A stretch of 64,000 bases of DNA from Melastoma dodecandrum (Eukaryota; Streptophyta; Magnoliopsida; Myrtales; Melastomataceae). Location: the NCBI GenBank assembly GCA_029817715.1, contig JARUPY010000105.1, forward strand, positions 1 to 64,000, read 5' to 3'. The translations under genes and the position numbers were made by a program. The notes under the pieces are model-generated. The model saw only the letters and a program-made list of their open reading frames with translations, made no database searches and was not told where the DNA came from. The first letter of the stretch is position 1. Each line of letters begins with the position of its first letter. Shown here piece by piece: positions 9,196 through 18,552 of the stretch.

Positions 9196-11034
9196 TCACG
9201 CGGAAAGCGTGGAAACGCCGTCCGCCGGCACCGCCTGGCGCTCGAACAGCGCCCGGTAGACCCCCTCAGGGCGCCGCAGCAGTTCCGCGTGGGGGCCGTC
9301 CTCGACGATCCGGCCGCGGTCGAAGACCAGGATGCGGTCGAGCGCGCGGACGGTGGGCAGCCGGTGCGCGATCACGATCGCGGTGCGCCCCCGCATCAGC
9401 CGCTCCATCGCGTCCTGCACCAGCGCCTCCGATTCCGAATCGAGGCTCGACGTCGCCTCGTCGAGGATCAGGACCGGGGCGTCGGCCAGGAAGGCGCGGG
9501 CCAGCGCCACCCGCTGGCGCTCGCCGCCGGAGAGCTTCACGCCGCGCTCCCCCACGAGCGTGTCGTAGCCCCGCGGCAGTCGCGCGACGAAGCCGTGGGC
9601 ATTGGCGAGCCGCGCGGCATGCGCGATCGCCTCCGCCGAAGCCCCCGGGCGCCCGTAGCCGATGTTCTCGCGCAGCGAGCGGTGGAACAGCACCGGCTCC
9701 TGCGGCACGATGGCGACCGCGGCCCTGAGCGAGGCCTGGGTGACCCGGGCCACGTCCTGCCCGTCGACCGTGATGCGGCCGGCGGTCGGATCGTAGAGGC
9801 GCTGGATCAGCTTGACGAAGGTCGTCTTGCCCGAGCCGGAGCGGCCCACGAGCCCCACCCGCTGCCCCGCCGGGATGGCGACGTCGAGGTCGCGGTAGAG
9901 CGGCGCGGCATGGCCCGCGTAGTGGAAGGTGACGGCCTCGAAGCGCAGCGCTCCCGCCGTGGCGGCGAGCGGGCCGGCGCCGGGCGCGTCGGCGACCCCG
10001 AGCGGCTCGCTCTCGAGCGCCACGAGGTCCACCATCTCGTTGACGCCGCGCTGCAGCCGGTTGATCTGCTGGCCGATATCGCGCAGGTAGCCGTGGACCA
10101 CGAAAGAGGTGGTCAGCACGTAGGCGATGTCCCCCGGCGCCGCGCGCCCCTCCCACCACAGGCGCAGCGCCAGCCCCACGATGGCGGTGCGGAACACCAG
10201 CAGGATGGCGAGCTGGACCGTGCCGCTGAGGTTGCCGCGCCGCCAGGTGCGCCGCGTGCGCCGCTGCCACTTGGCGAGAACGCGGTCGAGCCGCGCCTCC
10301 TCGCGCTCTTCCGCCCCGAAGGCCTTCACCACGGCATTGTTGCCGACGGCATCGCTGATCGCCCCGCTGATGCGCGTGTCCTGCGCGTTGGACAGGGCGG
10401 AAGCCGGCGCGAGGACGCGCAGCACCAGCACCAGCACGGCGCCGATATAGGCGGCGGCGCAGAGGCCGACGAGCGCGCCGACCGACGGCCAGCGCGCGCC
10501 CAGCACCGCCATGGTGCCGACCAGCACGACCAGCGAGGGCAGGAAGGACAGCAGCACGAGGTCGTTGAGCTCGTCGAGCGCCCACATGCCGCGGGTGACC
10601 TTGCGCACGGTCGAGCCGGCGAAGCTGTTGGCGTGCCATTCGGTCGACAGGCGCTGCACGCGGGCGAAGCCGCCCCGCGCCATGTCGCCCATGGTGGCGA
10701 GGGTCAGCGGGATCACCAGCCGCCAGGCGAGGTGGCGCAGCGCCAGCCCGGCGAGGCTCAGCGCCGTCATGGCGGCGAAGGCCGGGAGCGCCGCCGCGAG
10801 CGCCGCGGCCCGGTCGGCGCCGCCGAGCGCGTCGACGAGGCGGCCGGCGTAGAAGGGCAGGAAGATGTCGGCGAGGGTCGACACCGTGATGGCCGAGACG
10901 AGGGCCGCCACGATACCGGCGCGCTTGCGCCAGCCCCGGGCCACGAAGGGGAGCACGCTGCGGAACGCGTCCGCGCGGCGGGAGGAAAGGTCCGACATGA
11001 CAGGTCCGGGCACGCGCGGCGCGGACGCCGTCAT
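9196..11034 (-). CDS. ABC exporter, fused permease and ATPase
   Basis: A 612-residue half-transporter: an N-terminal membrane domain of about six helices (residues ~35-330) followed by an ATPase domain. Walker A is GRSGSGKTTF, the signature is KLSGGERQRVALARAF and Walker B is VLILDEATSSLD; all are canonical. It would work as a homodimer in the inner membrane. The MsbA/lipid-A, multidrug and ATM1 groups share this layout, and the substrate is not evident. An alternative start at 10998 (MSDLSSRR) is as good as the one at 11034. No partner gene lies beside it; the stop faces the repeat array. Confidence 0.9.
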   Translation of the reverse strand: MTASAPRVPGPVMSDLSSRRADAFRSVLPFVARGWRKRAGIVAALVSAITVSTLADIFLPFYAGRLVDALGGADRAAALAAALPAFAAMTALSLAGLALRHLAWRLVIPLTLATMGDMARGGFARVQRLSTEWHANSFAGSTVRKVTRGMWALDELNDLVLLSFLPSLVVLVGTMAVLGARWPSVGALVGLCAAAYIGAVLVLVLRVLAPASALSNAQDTRISGAISDAVGNNAVVKAFGAEEREEARLDRVLAKWQRRTRRTWRRGNLSGTVQLAILLVFRTAIVGLALRLWWEGRAAPGDIAYVLTTSFVVHGYLRDIGQQINRLQRGVNEMVDLVALESEPLGVADAPGAGPLAATAGALRFEAVTFHYAGHAAPLYRDLDVAIPAGQRVGLVGRSGSGKTTFVKLIQRLYDPTAGRITVDGQDVARVTQASLRAAVAIVPQEPVLFHRSLRENIGYGRPGASAEAIAHAARLANAHGFVARLPRGYDTLVGERGVKLSGGERQRVALARAFLADAPVLILDEATSSLDSESEALVQDAMERLMRGRTAIVIAHRLPTVRALDRILVFDRGRIVEDGPHAELLRRPEGVYRALFERQAVPADGVSTLSA

Positions 11035-11461
11035 GCGGCGGTTCGCGGGCGTTCAGGCGGAAGGGAAAGGCGTATCGAGACGTGTCCCGCGGCCTTACGA
11101 GGCCGAGACACCGTGGCGCGGCATGGCGCCGAAAGACCGGGACGAGATGATGCGGTTCGCCATGCAGCTCTCCCTGGTCGGCGTGGATACGTCATCGTGA
11201 TTAGCAGAGGCGAGGGCGCCGTGCAACCGTTCGTTTCAGCACCTCGTCCCTGCGCTCCCCGGGCATCGCTGTTGACAGCCCGCCCGCCGATCCCCTAAAG
11301 CCTGTGGCAAGGTCTTTCGAGGCCCGCCAACGCCGACCGTGCCGCGAGCGCGGAGGCGAACGTCCGACAGCGCTGATGCGCCCTCGGGCGCGCTCCGCTT
11401 TGGCTTTTTCACCGCGGCTCGCCGATCCGGCGGCCGTCGCGCCACCCGGCCGGAGGATTCC
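11035..11461. other. intergenic region between divergent exporter and ffh
   Basis: This 427-base stretch should hold the promoters of the leftward exporter and of the ffh-rpsP operon. I saw no convincing gene, RNA or strong inverted repeat in it. The rightward frame open from 11339 lacks family similarity before residue 1 of Ffh. Confidence 0.5.
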
Positions 11462-13010
11462 ATGTTCGAGGGTTTGACGGAGAAGCTGTCCGGCATCTTC
11501 GACGGGCTGACCCGCCGCGGCGCCCTGACGGAGGCCGACGTCACCGCCGCCATGCGGGAGGTCCGGCGCGCCCTGCTCGAGGCCGACGTGGCCCTCGACG
11601 TGGTGAGGACCTTCACCGACAGGGTGAAGGAGCGCGCGGTCGGCGCCAATGTCGTCAAATCCGTCCACGCCCGGCCAGATGGTCGTGAAGATCGTCTCGG
11701 ACGTGATGATCGAGACCCTGGGCTCGGACGCGCAGCCGATCGACCTCGACGCCCCGGCCCCGGTCGCCATCATGATGGTCGGGCTCCAGGGCGCCGGCAA
11801 GACCACCACGACGGCCAAGATCGCCCGCCGCCTCGTCGACCGGCAGAACCGGCGGGTGCTGATGGCCTCGCTCGACGTGAAGCGGCCCGCCGCCCAGGAG
11901 CAGCTCGCCGTGCTGGGCCGGCAGGTGGGGGTCGACACGCTGCCGATCGTCGCCGGGCAGACCCCCGTGCAGATCGCCCGGCGGGCCGAGCAGGCGGCGC
12001 GGCTGCAGGGCTACGACGTCGTGATGTTCGACACGGCCGGCCGCACCCACATCGACGAGCCGCTGATGGCCGAGATGGCGGAGATCAAGGCCGCCGCCAA
12101 GCCCCACGAAATCCTGCTCGTCGCCGACAGCCTCACCGGCCAGGACGCCGTCAACCTCGCCAAGAGCTTCGACGAGCGCGTCGGCATCACCGGCATCGTG
12201 CTGACCCGCATCGACGGCGACGGCCGCGGCGGCGCGGCGCTCTCCATGCGTGCCGTCACCGGCAAGCCCATCAAGCTGCTCGGCACGGGCGAGAAGATGG
12301 ACGCGCTGGAGGATTTCCACCCCTCCCGCATCGCCGACCGCATCCTCGGCATGGGCGACATCGTCTCGCTGGTCGAGAAGGCGGCCGAGACCATCGACGC
12401 CGAACAGGCCGTCAGGATGGCCGAGAAGATGCGCAAGGGGCGCTTCGATCTCGAGGACCTGTCGAACCAGCTCGCCCAGGTCGAGAAGCTCGGCGGCATC
12501 GGCGGCATCATGGGCATGATGCCGGGCGTGGGCAAACTCAAGCAGCAGATGGCCGACGCCAACATCGACGAGCGGATGATCAAGCGCCAGCGCGCCATCA
12601 TCTCCTCCATGACGCGCGAGGAGCGCCGCAACCCCGACATCCTCAAGGCCTCGCGCAAGAAGCGCATCGCGGCCGGCTGCGGCATGAAGGTCGAGGACGT
12701 CAACAAGCTGCTCAAGCAGCACCGCCAGATGGCCGACATGATGAAGATGCTGGGCGGCGCCAAGAAGGGCGGCCTCGGCAAGATGGCGTCGATGTTCGGG
12801 CTCGGGGGCGGCATGCCCGAGCCGAGCGCGGCCGAGCTCGAAGCCATGGCGAAGCAGCTCGGCAAGGGCGGCGGCATGCCCCAGATGCCGCCCGGCTTCG
12901 GCTCGTCGCTCGGCGCGAAACTGCCTCCGAACCTGCCCGGCCTCGGCGGCGGCGGGCGGCTCCCGGGCCTCGGCGGCGGCTTCAACCCCTTCGGGGGCAA
13001 GAAGAAATGA
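11462..13010 (+). CDS. ffh: signal recognition particle protein Ffh (one-base frameshift)
   Basis: GTPase that binds signal sequences of nascent membrane proteins with 4.5S RNA and docks them to FtsY. It starts at an ATG at 11462 (MFEGLTEKLSGIFDGL). It carries the four-helix N domain, the G domain with GLQGAGKTTTTAKIARRL (G1), FDTAGRTHID (G3) and LTRIDGDGRGGAAL (G4), and a methionine-rich M domain (GIMGMMPGVGKLKQQM, MTREERRNPD), ending in a Gly/Pro-rich tail. The frame breaks at 11661-11667: deleting one C there restores the family motif VTPGQMVVKIV. Because ffh is essential, the break is almost certainly a sequence error. The stop overlaps the next gene by ATGA. Confidence 0.95.
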
Positions 13011-13300
13011 CCGACAACGGCCCCTCGTCCAAGATGTTCGCGGTGTTCAACGCGCTCCGCGAGCGCCTGTCGGCCGCGGACCTCACCTACGCGCCGGCCG
13101 CCTACCGCGACGACGCCATGTCGCTCCTCGTCAACGAGCCCGGCCATTACTGGGAGATCGACGTCCTGGAGGACGGCTCGGTCGACGTCGAGGTCTACGT
13201 CTCCCAGGGCCTTTCCGAGGATCCCATGGGCGACATCGACCGCCTCATTCAGCGCAACAGCGATGAAGACCCCCTACCCCCACCCTCCGAAAGGAACTGA
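13007..13300 (+). CDS. small conserved-looking protein of unknown function between ffh and rpsP
   Basis: A 97-residue acidic soluble protein that I do not recognise. Its ATG overlaps the ffh stop (ATGA), and its stop lies 3 bases before rpsP, so it is locked into a translation and secretion operon. It reads as an alpha/beta domain (FNALRERLSAADLTYAPAAY, then EPGHYWEIDVLEDGSVDVEV), with a disordered, proline-rich end. There are no cysteines, signal peptide or membrane segments. The intact frame, codon use like its neighbours and the tight spacing support a real gene. No function is inferred beyond the operon context. Confidence 0.75.
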   Translation: MTDNGPSSKMFAVFNALRERLSAADLTYAPAAYRDDAMSLLVNEPGHYWEIDVLEDGSVDVEVYVSQGLSEDPMGDIDRLIQRNSDEDPLPPPSERN

Positions 13301-13303
13301 ACC

Positions 13304-13648
13304 ATGGCTCTGAAGATCCGCCTCGCCCGCTGGGGCGCCAAGAAGCGTCCGTTCTACCGCATCGTCGTGGCCGACGCCCGCGCCCCGCGCGACGGCCGCT
13401 TCGTCGAGAAGATCGGCACCTTCGATCCGCTGAAGCCCGCCGAGGACACCGCCCGCCTCGTCCTCGACGCCGAGAAGGCCAAGGACTGGATCTCCAAGGG
13501 CGCCCAGCCGACCGACCGCGTCCTGCGCCTCCTCGCCTCGGTGGGCGTCGGCGAGAAGCCGGTCCGCAACAACCCCGTCAGGGCCCAGCCGAAGAAGAAG
13601 GCCCAGGAGCGCGCCGCCGCCGAAGCCGCCAAGGCCGAGGCCGCCTGA
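13304..13648 (+). CDS. rpsP: 30S ribosomal protein S16
   Basis: Small-subunit ribosomal protein needed for assembly of the 30S body. The N-terminal core is unmistakable ([20 protein letters not shown], then [20 protein letters not shown]). At 114 residues it is longer than the ~80-90 residue enterobacterial form because of a Lys/Ala-rich tail ([18 protein letters not shown]), common in alphaproteobacteria. The start at 13304 has an AGGAAC-type ribosome site 5-10 bases upstream. rimM and trmD, the usual downstream partners, are absent: the gene is followed by a hairpin terminator and an unrelated cluster. Confidence 0.97.
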   Translation: MALKIRLARWGAKKRPFYRIVVADARAPRDGRFVEKIGTFDPLKPAEDTARLVLDAEKAKDWISKGAQPTDRVLRLLASVGVGEKPVRNNPVRAQPKKKAQERAAAEAAKAEAA

Positions 13649-13649
13649 G

Positions 13650-13682
13650 CCGGATTTGCGTCCGCGTTCGGACGCAATCCGG
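13650..13682 (+). terminator. hairpin terminator after rpsP
   Basis: CCGGATTTGCGTCCG pairs with CGGACGCAATCCGG around a CGTT loop (one T/A mismatch position), followed by TTATT. It starts 2 bases after the rpsP stop. The U tract is weak, but the strength of the stem fits an intrinsic terminator for the ffh-rpsP operon. Confidence 0.65.
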
Positions 13683-13893
13683 TTATTCCTGGCTCATCGT
13701 GTCGCGCCCGGCCGGTTTCAACCGGTCGGGCGTTGATCGTTTCCAGGCGTTCCGTAAGGTCACTTCCGGACCGGAGCGCTTCAGGACGCGCGGCGTCCGC
13801 GGGCGGCCGGCACGGACGCGTGCCGCGCGGGCGACCACCACCGCACCCCGCGGCGGGCCGGACGGCGTGGCGTCGAAGAGTGGGTTTCACGGA

Positions 13894-15006
13894 ATGGCCG
13901 AAACGGTTCTGATCACGGGTGGCGCGGGCTTCATCGGCCGCCATCTCACCCGCGCCCTGCTCGAGAAGGGCGATCGCGTCAGGATCCTCGACAGCTTCAT
14001 CGAGCAGGTCCACCACGACCGGTCCGCCGTCTCCGAACTCGGCCGCGACGTCGACGTCCACGAGGGCGATGTCAGGGACGGCGACGCCGTGGCCCGGGCC
14101 CTCCAGGGCGTCGACAAAGTGGTGCATCTCGCCGCGGAGGTCGGCGTCGGGCAGAGCATGTACGCGGTCGACCGCTACGTGTCGGTCAACGACCTCGGCA
14201 CCGGCATGCTGTTCCAGAAGCTCATCGACCATCCGGTGCGGCGCGTCGTCGTGGCCTCGTCGATGAGCATCTACGGCGAGGGCCTCTACCGCGACCGCGA
14301 CGGCCGCCTGCACGAGGACGTTCTGCGCGGCGGCCGCAACCCCGACGGCAGCTGGGACCCGCTCGACGCCGAGGGCCGCCCCCTGGAGCCCGCTCCGACG
14401 CCGGAAACCAAGCGCCCGACGCTGGCCTCGGTCTATGCCATCACGAAATACACCCAGGAACGGCTGACCCTGACGCTCGCCCCCGCCTACGGCATGGAGG
14501 GCGTGGCGCTGCGGCTGTGGAACGCCTACGGGCCCGGCCAGGCACTGTCCAATCCCTACACGGGCGTGCTGGCGATCTTCGCCTCCCGCCTCCACAACGG
14601 CGTGCCGCCGGTCATCTTCGAGGACGGGCAGCAGCGCCGCGACTTCGTCCACGTGTCGGACGTCGCGCGCGCCTTCATCCTGGCGCTCGACCACCCCAAG
14701 GCGGCGGGCGGCGTCTTCAACGTCGGCTCGGGCGAGGACCGCACCGTCGAGGAGGTCGCCACCCTGCTGGCGGACTCCATGGGCCGGCCGGACCTCAGGC
14801 CCGAGGTCGCCGGCAAGGCCCGGGCGGGCGACATCCGCCACTGCATCCCGGACATCGACAGGATCTGCGAGCAGCTCGGCTACGAGCCCCTGGCTGATTT
14901 CCGCGAGGGCCTCGCGGAACTCGCCGAATGGGTCGCGCGGCAGCAGGCGGTGGATCGCGTGGCCGAAGCGCGCCGCGAGCTCGAAGCCCGGGGCCTCGTG
15001 GCCTGA
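13894..15006 (+). CDS. NAD-dependent sugar-nucleotide epimerase/dehydratase (extended SDR)
   Basis: A 370-residue Rossmann protein acting on a nucleotide sugar. It starts at an ATG at 13894 with the NAD motif VLITGGAGFIGRHL. It has the catalytic pair in SVYAITKYTQE (YxxxK) and the substrate-domain block FEDGQQRRDFVHVSDVARAF seen in UDP-glucose 4-epimerase and dTDP-glucose dehydratase relatives. An upstream in-frame extension to 13699 lacks family similarity and was not used. Its stop overlaps the next ATG (TGATG). It is the first gene of a seven-gene overlapping block and would supply an activated sugar to the glycosyltransferases. Confidence 0.85.
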   Translation: MAETVLITGGAGFIGRHLTRALLEKGDRVRILDSFIEQVHHDRSAVSELGRDVDVHEGDVRDGDAVARALQGVDKVVHLAAEVGVGQSMYAVDRYVSVNDLGTGMLFQKLIDHPVRRVVVASSMSIYGEGLYRDRDGRLHEDVLRGGRNPDGSWDPLDAEGRPLEPAPTPETKRPTLASVYAITKYTQERLTLTLAPAYGMEGVALRLWNAYGPGQALSNPYTGVLAIFASRLHNGVPPVIFEDGQQRRDFVHVSDVARAFILALDHPKAAGGVFNVGSGEDRTVEEVATLLADSMGRPDLRPEVAGKARAGDIRHCIPDIDRICEQLGYEPLADFREGLAELAEWVARQQAVDRVAEARRELEARGLVA

Positions 15007-16080
15007 TGGCGACGGAGTCTCCCGCCGCCGTCCTGGTCACCGGCGGCGCCGGCTTCATCGGCTCGAACCTGTCGGACCGGCTGCTGCGGCTCGGCCACCG
15101 CGTCCCGGTCTACGACGCGCTCTCGCGCCCCGGGGTCGCCCCGCAACCTCGACTGGTTGAAGGCGCGTCACGGCGACGCCGTGACGGTGGTGATCGCCGA
15201 CGTGCGCGACGGTGAGGCCCTGTCCGGCGCGGCCGCCGGGGCCGAGGCCGTGTTCCACCTCGCCGCCCAGGTGGCGGTCACGACATCCATGGTCGAGCCG
15301 CTCGCCGATTTCGAGATCAACGTGCGCTCGACCGTGACGCTGCTCGACGCGCTGCGGCGGCGCGAGCGGCCCGTGCCGCTGGTCTTCGCCTCCACCAACA
15401 AGGTGTATGGCGACCTCGCCGACGTGGCGCTGCAGCTCACCAACGACGCTTACGTGCCGGCCGACCCGGCGCTGCGGGCGACGGGCATCGGCGAGGCGCG
15501 GCCGCTCGATTTCCACACGCCCTACGGCTGCTCCAAGGGCGCCGCCGACCAATACGTCCTCGACTTCGCCCGCAGCTTCGGCGTGCCGACCTGCGTGCTG
15601 CGGATGAGCTGCATCTACGGCCAGCGCCAGATGGGCACCGAGGACCAGGGCTGGGTGGCGCATTTCGCCATCTCGGCCCTCAAGGGCGAGGGCCTCAGCC
15701 TCTTCGGCGACGGCTGCCAGGTGCGCGACATCCTCGACGTCGACGATGCCGTGGACGCCTATCTGGGCTGCTGGCGCAACATCGACCGCGTCTCGGGCCA
15801 GGCCTTCAACCTCGGCGGCGGCCCCGCCAACGCCATCAGCCTGCGCCAGCTTCTCCGGCACCTCGAAGCCTTGACGGGCCGGCCGATCCGGGCCGACATG
15901 CACGACTGGCGCCCCGGCGACCAGCGCTACTACGTGTCGGACACGCGCCGCGTGGCGCGGGTTCTCGACCTGCGGCCCTGGCGCCCCTGGCGCGACGGGG
16001 TGGCACGGCTCGTGGGCTGGCTCGCCGGCGAACACGGCATCGCGCTGCCCGAGGCGGATCCCGCGCGAGCGGCCGGTTAG
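15006..16080 (+). CDS. second sugar-nucleotide epimerase (CDP-paratose 2-epimerase-like), one-base frameshift
   Basis: Extended SDR with N-terminal VLVTGGAGFIGSNLSDRLL, the catalytic YGCSKGAADQYVLDF (YxxxK) and RMSCIYGQRQMGTEDQGWVA, a signature close to the CDP-paratose/CDP-tyvelose epimerase group, then VRDILDVDDAVDAYL. It has about 357 residues. The frame breaks at a CCCC run, 15139-15142; removing one C gives RNLDWLKARHGD and a full-length protein, so this is probably a homopolymer error. It overlaps the previous gene's stop and ends 66 bases before the radical SAM gene. The actual sugar is not known. Confidence 0.82.
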
Positions 16081-16146
16081 GATGGCGGAACCCATACCCG
16101 CGACGGTGCGACCGTCCGCGAAAGCCAGCATCCCAGGAGGGTCGCC

Positions 16147-17436
16147 ATGAGGATCGCCCTCGTCAACCCGGCCTGGGATTTCGCCCAGTCGATCTATTTC
16201 GGCTGCCGCCACCCGCACCTGCCGCTCGAACTCGGCTACGCGCGGGGGCTGCTGGAGCGCGCCGGCCACGAGGTGCTGATGCTCGACGGCCACCTGACGG
16301 GCCGGTCGACCGAGGACCTCGCCGGGGCGGTGGCTGATTTCGCCCCCGCCATGACGGCGGTGACGACCGCGCCCTCCTACCTGTTCTGGCGCTGCGCCCC
16401 GCCGGAGCTGCGCAGCCCCCGCGCCTTCCTGCAGCTGCTCGGCGCGCGCGGCGGCCGCACGGTCGCGGTCGGCCCGCACGGCTCGGCTACGCCCGAGACG
16501 GCGCTGCGCAAGCTCGGCTGCGACGTCGTGGTGCGGGGCGAGTCCGAAGAGATCGTGGCGGCGCTGGCCGAGGCGACAGACCTCGCCCGCGTGCCCTCGA
16601 TCGCCTACCGGCAGGGCGACACGATCGCGGTGACGGGCGGCCCCGCCGCCTGCCGCTTCACCGACGCGCCGGCGCTGCGCTGGGACCAGGCCTGGATCGA
16701 CCGGCACCACCACCACCACCACCGCTACGGCAGCGAGGGGGCCGGCCCCGGCGCCGAGGTCGAGGCCTCGCGCGGCTGCCCCTACCACTGCTCCTTCTGC
16801 GCCAAGATCGATTTCCGCGACAAATACCGCAGGCGCGACCTCGAGCCCCTCCTGGCCGAGATCGACGGGCTCGTGGCACAGGGCGTCACCTACCTGTATT
16901 TCATCGACGAGATCTTCCTGCCGCAGAAGCCGCTCCTGGAGGCGCTGGTGTCGCGGCCCGTCGCCTTCGGCGTGCAGACCCGCATCGACCTGTGGCAGCC
17001 CGACATGCTGGCCCTCCTCGGCCAGGCGGGCTGCGTCTCCATCGAGGCGGGCGTGGAGAGCCTCACGGTGGAAGGCCGGGCGGCGCTCGACAAGAGCTGC
17101 CGCATGACCACCGAGGATCTCGCCGAGCGCCTCGTCTACGCCCGCCGCACCGTGCCCTTCGTTCAGGCGAACCTTCTCGAAGTCGCGGGCGACGACCCGG
17201 CGCTCGTCGCCGAATGGCGCGACGGGCTCAGGGCCCGCGGCGTCTGGGCCAACGATCCCGTGCCGCTCTATCCCTACCCGTCCTCGCCCGACTACCGCCG
17301 CCTCTTCGGCCAGCCCGACGGGGAGGCCTGGGAGCGGGCCCACGCCCACTACCTCGCCCAGTTCGACCGGATGAGCGAGATCCAGGACCAGCAACCCCTG
17401 CCGCTGCACGCGCTCGAGACGGCCTGCTGCCGATGA
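16147..17436 (+). CDS. B12-binding-type radical SAM protein
   Basis: A 429-residue enzyme with an N-terminal cobalamin-binding-like alpha/beta domain (MRIALVNPAWDF to about residue 160) followed by a radical SAM barrel. The 4Fe-4S motif is RGCPYHCSFC (Cys211, Cys215, Cys218). The B12 domain lacks an obvious DxHxxG motif. A natural run of six His (codons at 16705-16722) lies between the two domains. The ribosome site AGGAGGG is 7-8 bases upstream of the ATG. From memory it resembles a family called the rhizo-twelve type in HMM libraries, found in Rhizobiales clusters with glycosyltransferases; this could not be checked here. The reaction is unknown; methylation or other modification of a glycan or lipid is plausible. 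Confidence 0.85.
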   Translation: MRIALVNPAWDFAQSIYFGCRHPHLPLELGYARGLLERAGHEVLMLDGHLTGRSTEDLAGAVADFAPAMTAVTTAPSYLFWRCAPPELRSPRAFLQLLGARGGRTVAVGPHGSATPETALRKLGCDVVVRGESEEIVAALAEATDLARVPSIAYRQGDTIAVTGGPAACRFTDAPALRWDQAWIDRHHHHHHRYGSEGAGPGAEVEASRGCPYHCSFCAKIDFRDKYRRRDLEPLLAEIDGLVAQGVTYLYFIDEIFLPQKPLLEALVSRPVAFGVQTRIDLWQPDMLALLGQAGCVSIEAGVESLTVEGRAALDKSCRMTTEDLAERLVYARRTVPFVQANLLEVAGDDPALVAEWRDGLRARGVWANDPVPLYPYPSSPDYRRLFGQPDGEAWERAHAHYLAQFDRMSEIQDQQPLPLHALETACCR

Positions 17437-18552
17437 CGTCGTCCGGCCGTCGCGTCGTGATGACGGCCGACGCGGTCGGCGGCGTCTGGACCTATGCGGT
17501 CGACCTCGGCGCCGCCCTGGCGCGGCGGGGCGACCGCGTCACCCTGGCGGTGCTGGGTCCGGCGCCGACGGCGGCGCAGCGGGCCGACGCCGCCGCGGGG
17601 GGCCTCGCGGTGTCGGAACTCGGCCACCCGCCGGACTGGCTGGCCGCCGATGTCGCGGCCGTGCGGGCGGGCGGCGAAGCCCTGCTCGGCCTCGCCGCCC
17701 GGGAAAGCGCCGACCTCGTCCACCTCAACCACCCGGCGCTCGGCGCCGACGTGGCTTTCGAGCGGCCCGTGCTGGCCGTCACCCATTCCTGCCTCGCCAC
17801 CTGGTGGGAGGCCGTGCGGGGCGACGAGGCCCTGCCGGAGGATTTCCGCTGGCGCACCGCCCTGCACGAGGCGGGGCTCGCGGCGGCCGAGGTGGCGGCG
17901 GCCCCGAGCGCCGCCTTCGCCGAGGCCACGCGCCGGCGTCTACGGCTTCGGCACCGCCCCGCTCGCCGTGCCGAACGGCCGCGACGCCCCGGCGCCTGCC
18001 GGGGCCGCGCCGCCGGCCGCCGCCGTCCTGACCGCCGGCCGGCTGTGGGACGAGGGCAAGAACCTCGCCGTGCTCGACCGCGCCGCGGCGCGCCTGCCCG
18101 TGGCGGTCGAGGCCGCCGGCCCCCTGACGGGGCCGAACGGGGCCCGCATCGCCCTGCATCACACCGTCGCGCTCGGCACGCTCGACGCGCGGGACCTGCG
18201 GGCACGGCTGGCGGCGCGGCCGATCTTCGCCTCGGCGGCGCTCTACGAGCCCTTCGGCCTCTCGGTGCTGGAGGCCGCCCAGGCCGGCTGCGCCCTGGTC
18301 CTGTCCGACATCCCGACCTTCCGCGAACTCTGGGACGACGCCGCGCTCTTCGTGCCGCCGCACGACGACCGGGCCCTCGCGGCCGCGGTCCTGCGGCTGC
18401 TCGGCGACCCGGCCGACCGCGCCGAGCGCGCCGCCCTGTGCCGGGCCCGCGCGGCCCGCTACACGGTGGCGGGCATGGCGGAGGCGACCGCCAAGGCCCA
18501 TGCGGCGGCCATCGCGGCCTTCGCGCGTTCAGGACCCGACCCGTCCCGATGA
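17433..18552 (+). CDS. GT4-type glycosyltransferase, one-base frameshift
   Basis: Transfers a sugar from a nucleotide donor, with a retaining GT-B fold. The N-domain begins RVVMTADAVGGVWTYAVDLG, typical of GT4 proteins. The C-domain has AGRLWDEGKNLAVLDRA and the donor-binding EPFGLSVLEAAQAGCALV (E-x7-E motif). The frame changes near 17930, just before VYGFGTAPLAVPNGR. The ATG at 17433 overlaps the radical SAM stop (ATGA), and its stop overlaps the next ATG, so translation is coupled. It is the only one of the four transferases with the clear GT4 motif. Confidence 0.85.

Noticed and set aside
7742..9728. Repetitive plus-strand proteins through the left array (SFSAVMARR, HPARR repeats)
   Set aside because: Repeat translations in several frames; codon phase is not preserved from unit to unit.
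11339..11461. N-terminal extension of Ffh
   Set aside because: Forty extra residues with no similarity; Ffh proteins begin at MFEGL.
16705..16722. His6 as a leftover of a cloned expression tag
   Set aside because: It is internal to a protein of an otherwise natural operon and flanked by family sequence, so it is not a construct artefact.
15055..17409. A 784-residue minus-strand open frame
   Set aside because: Shadow of the second epimerase and radical SAM genes, which carry clear motifs on the plus strand.
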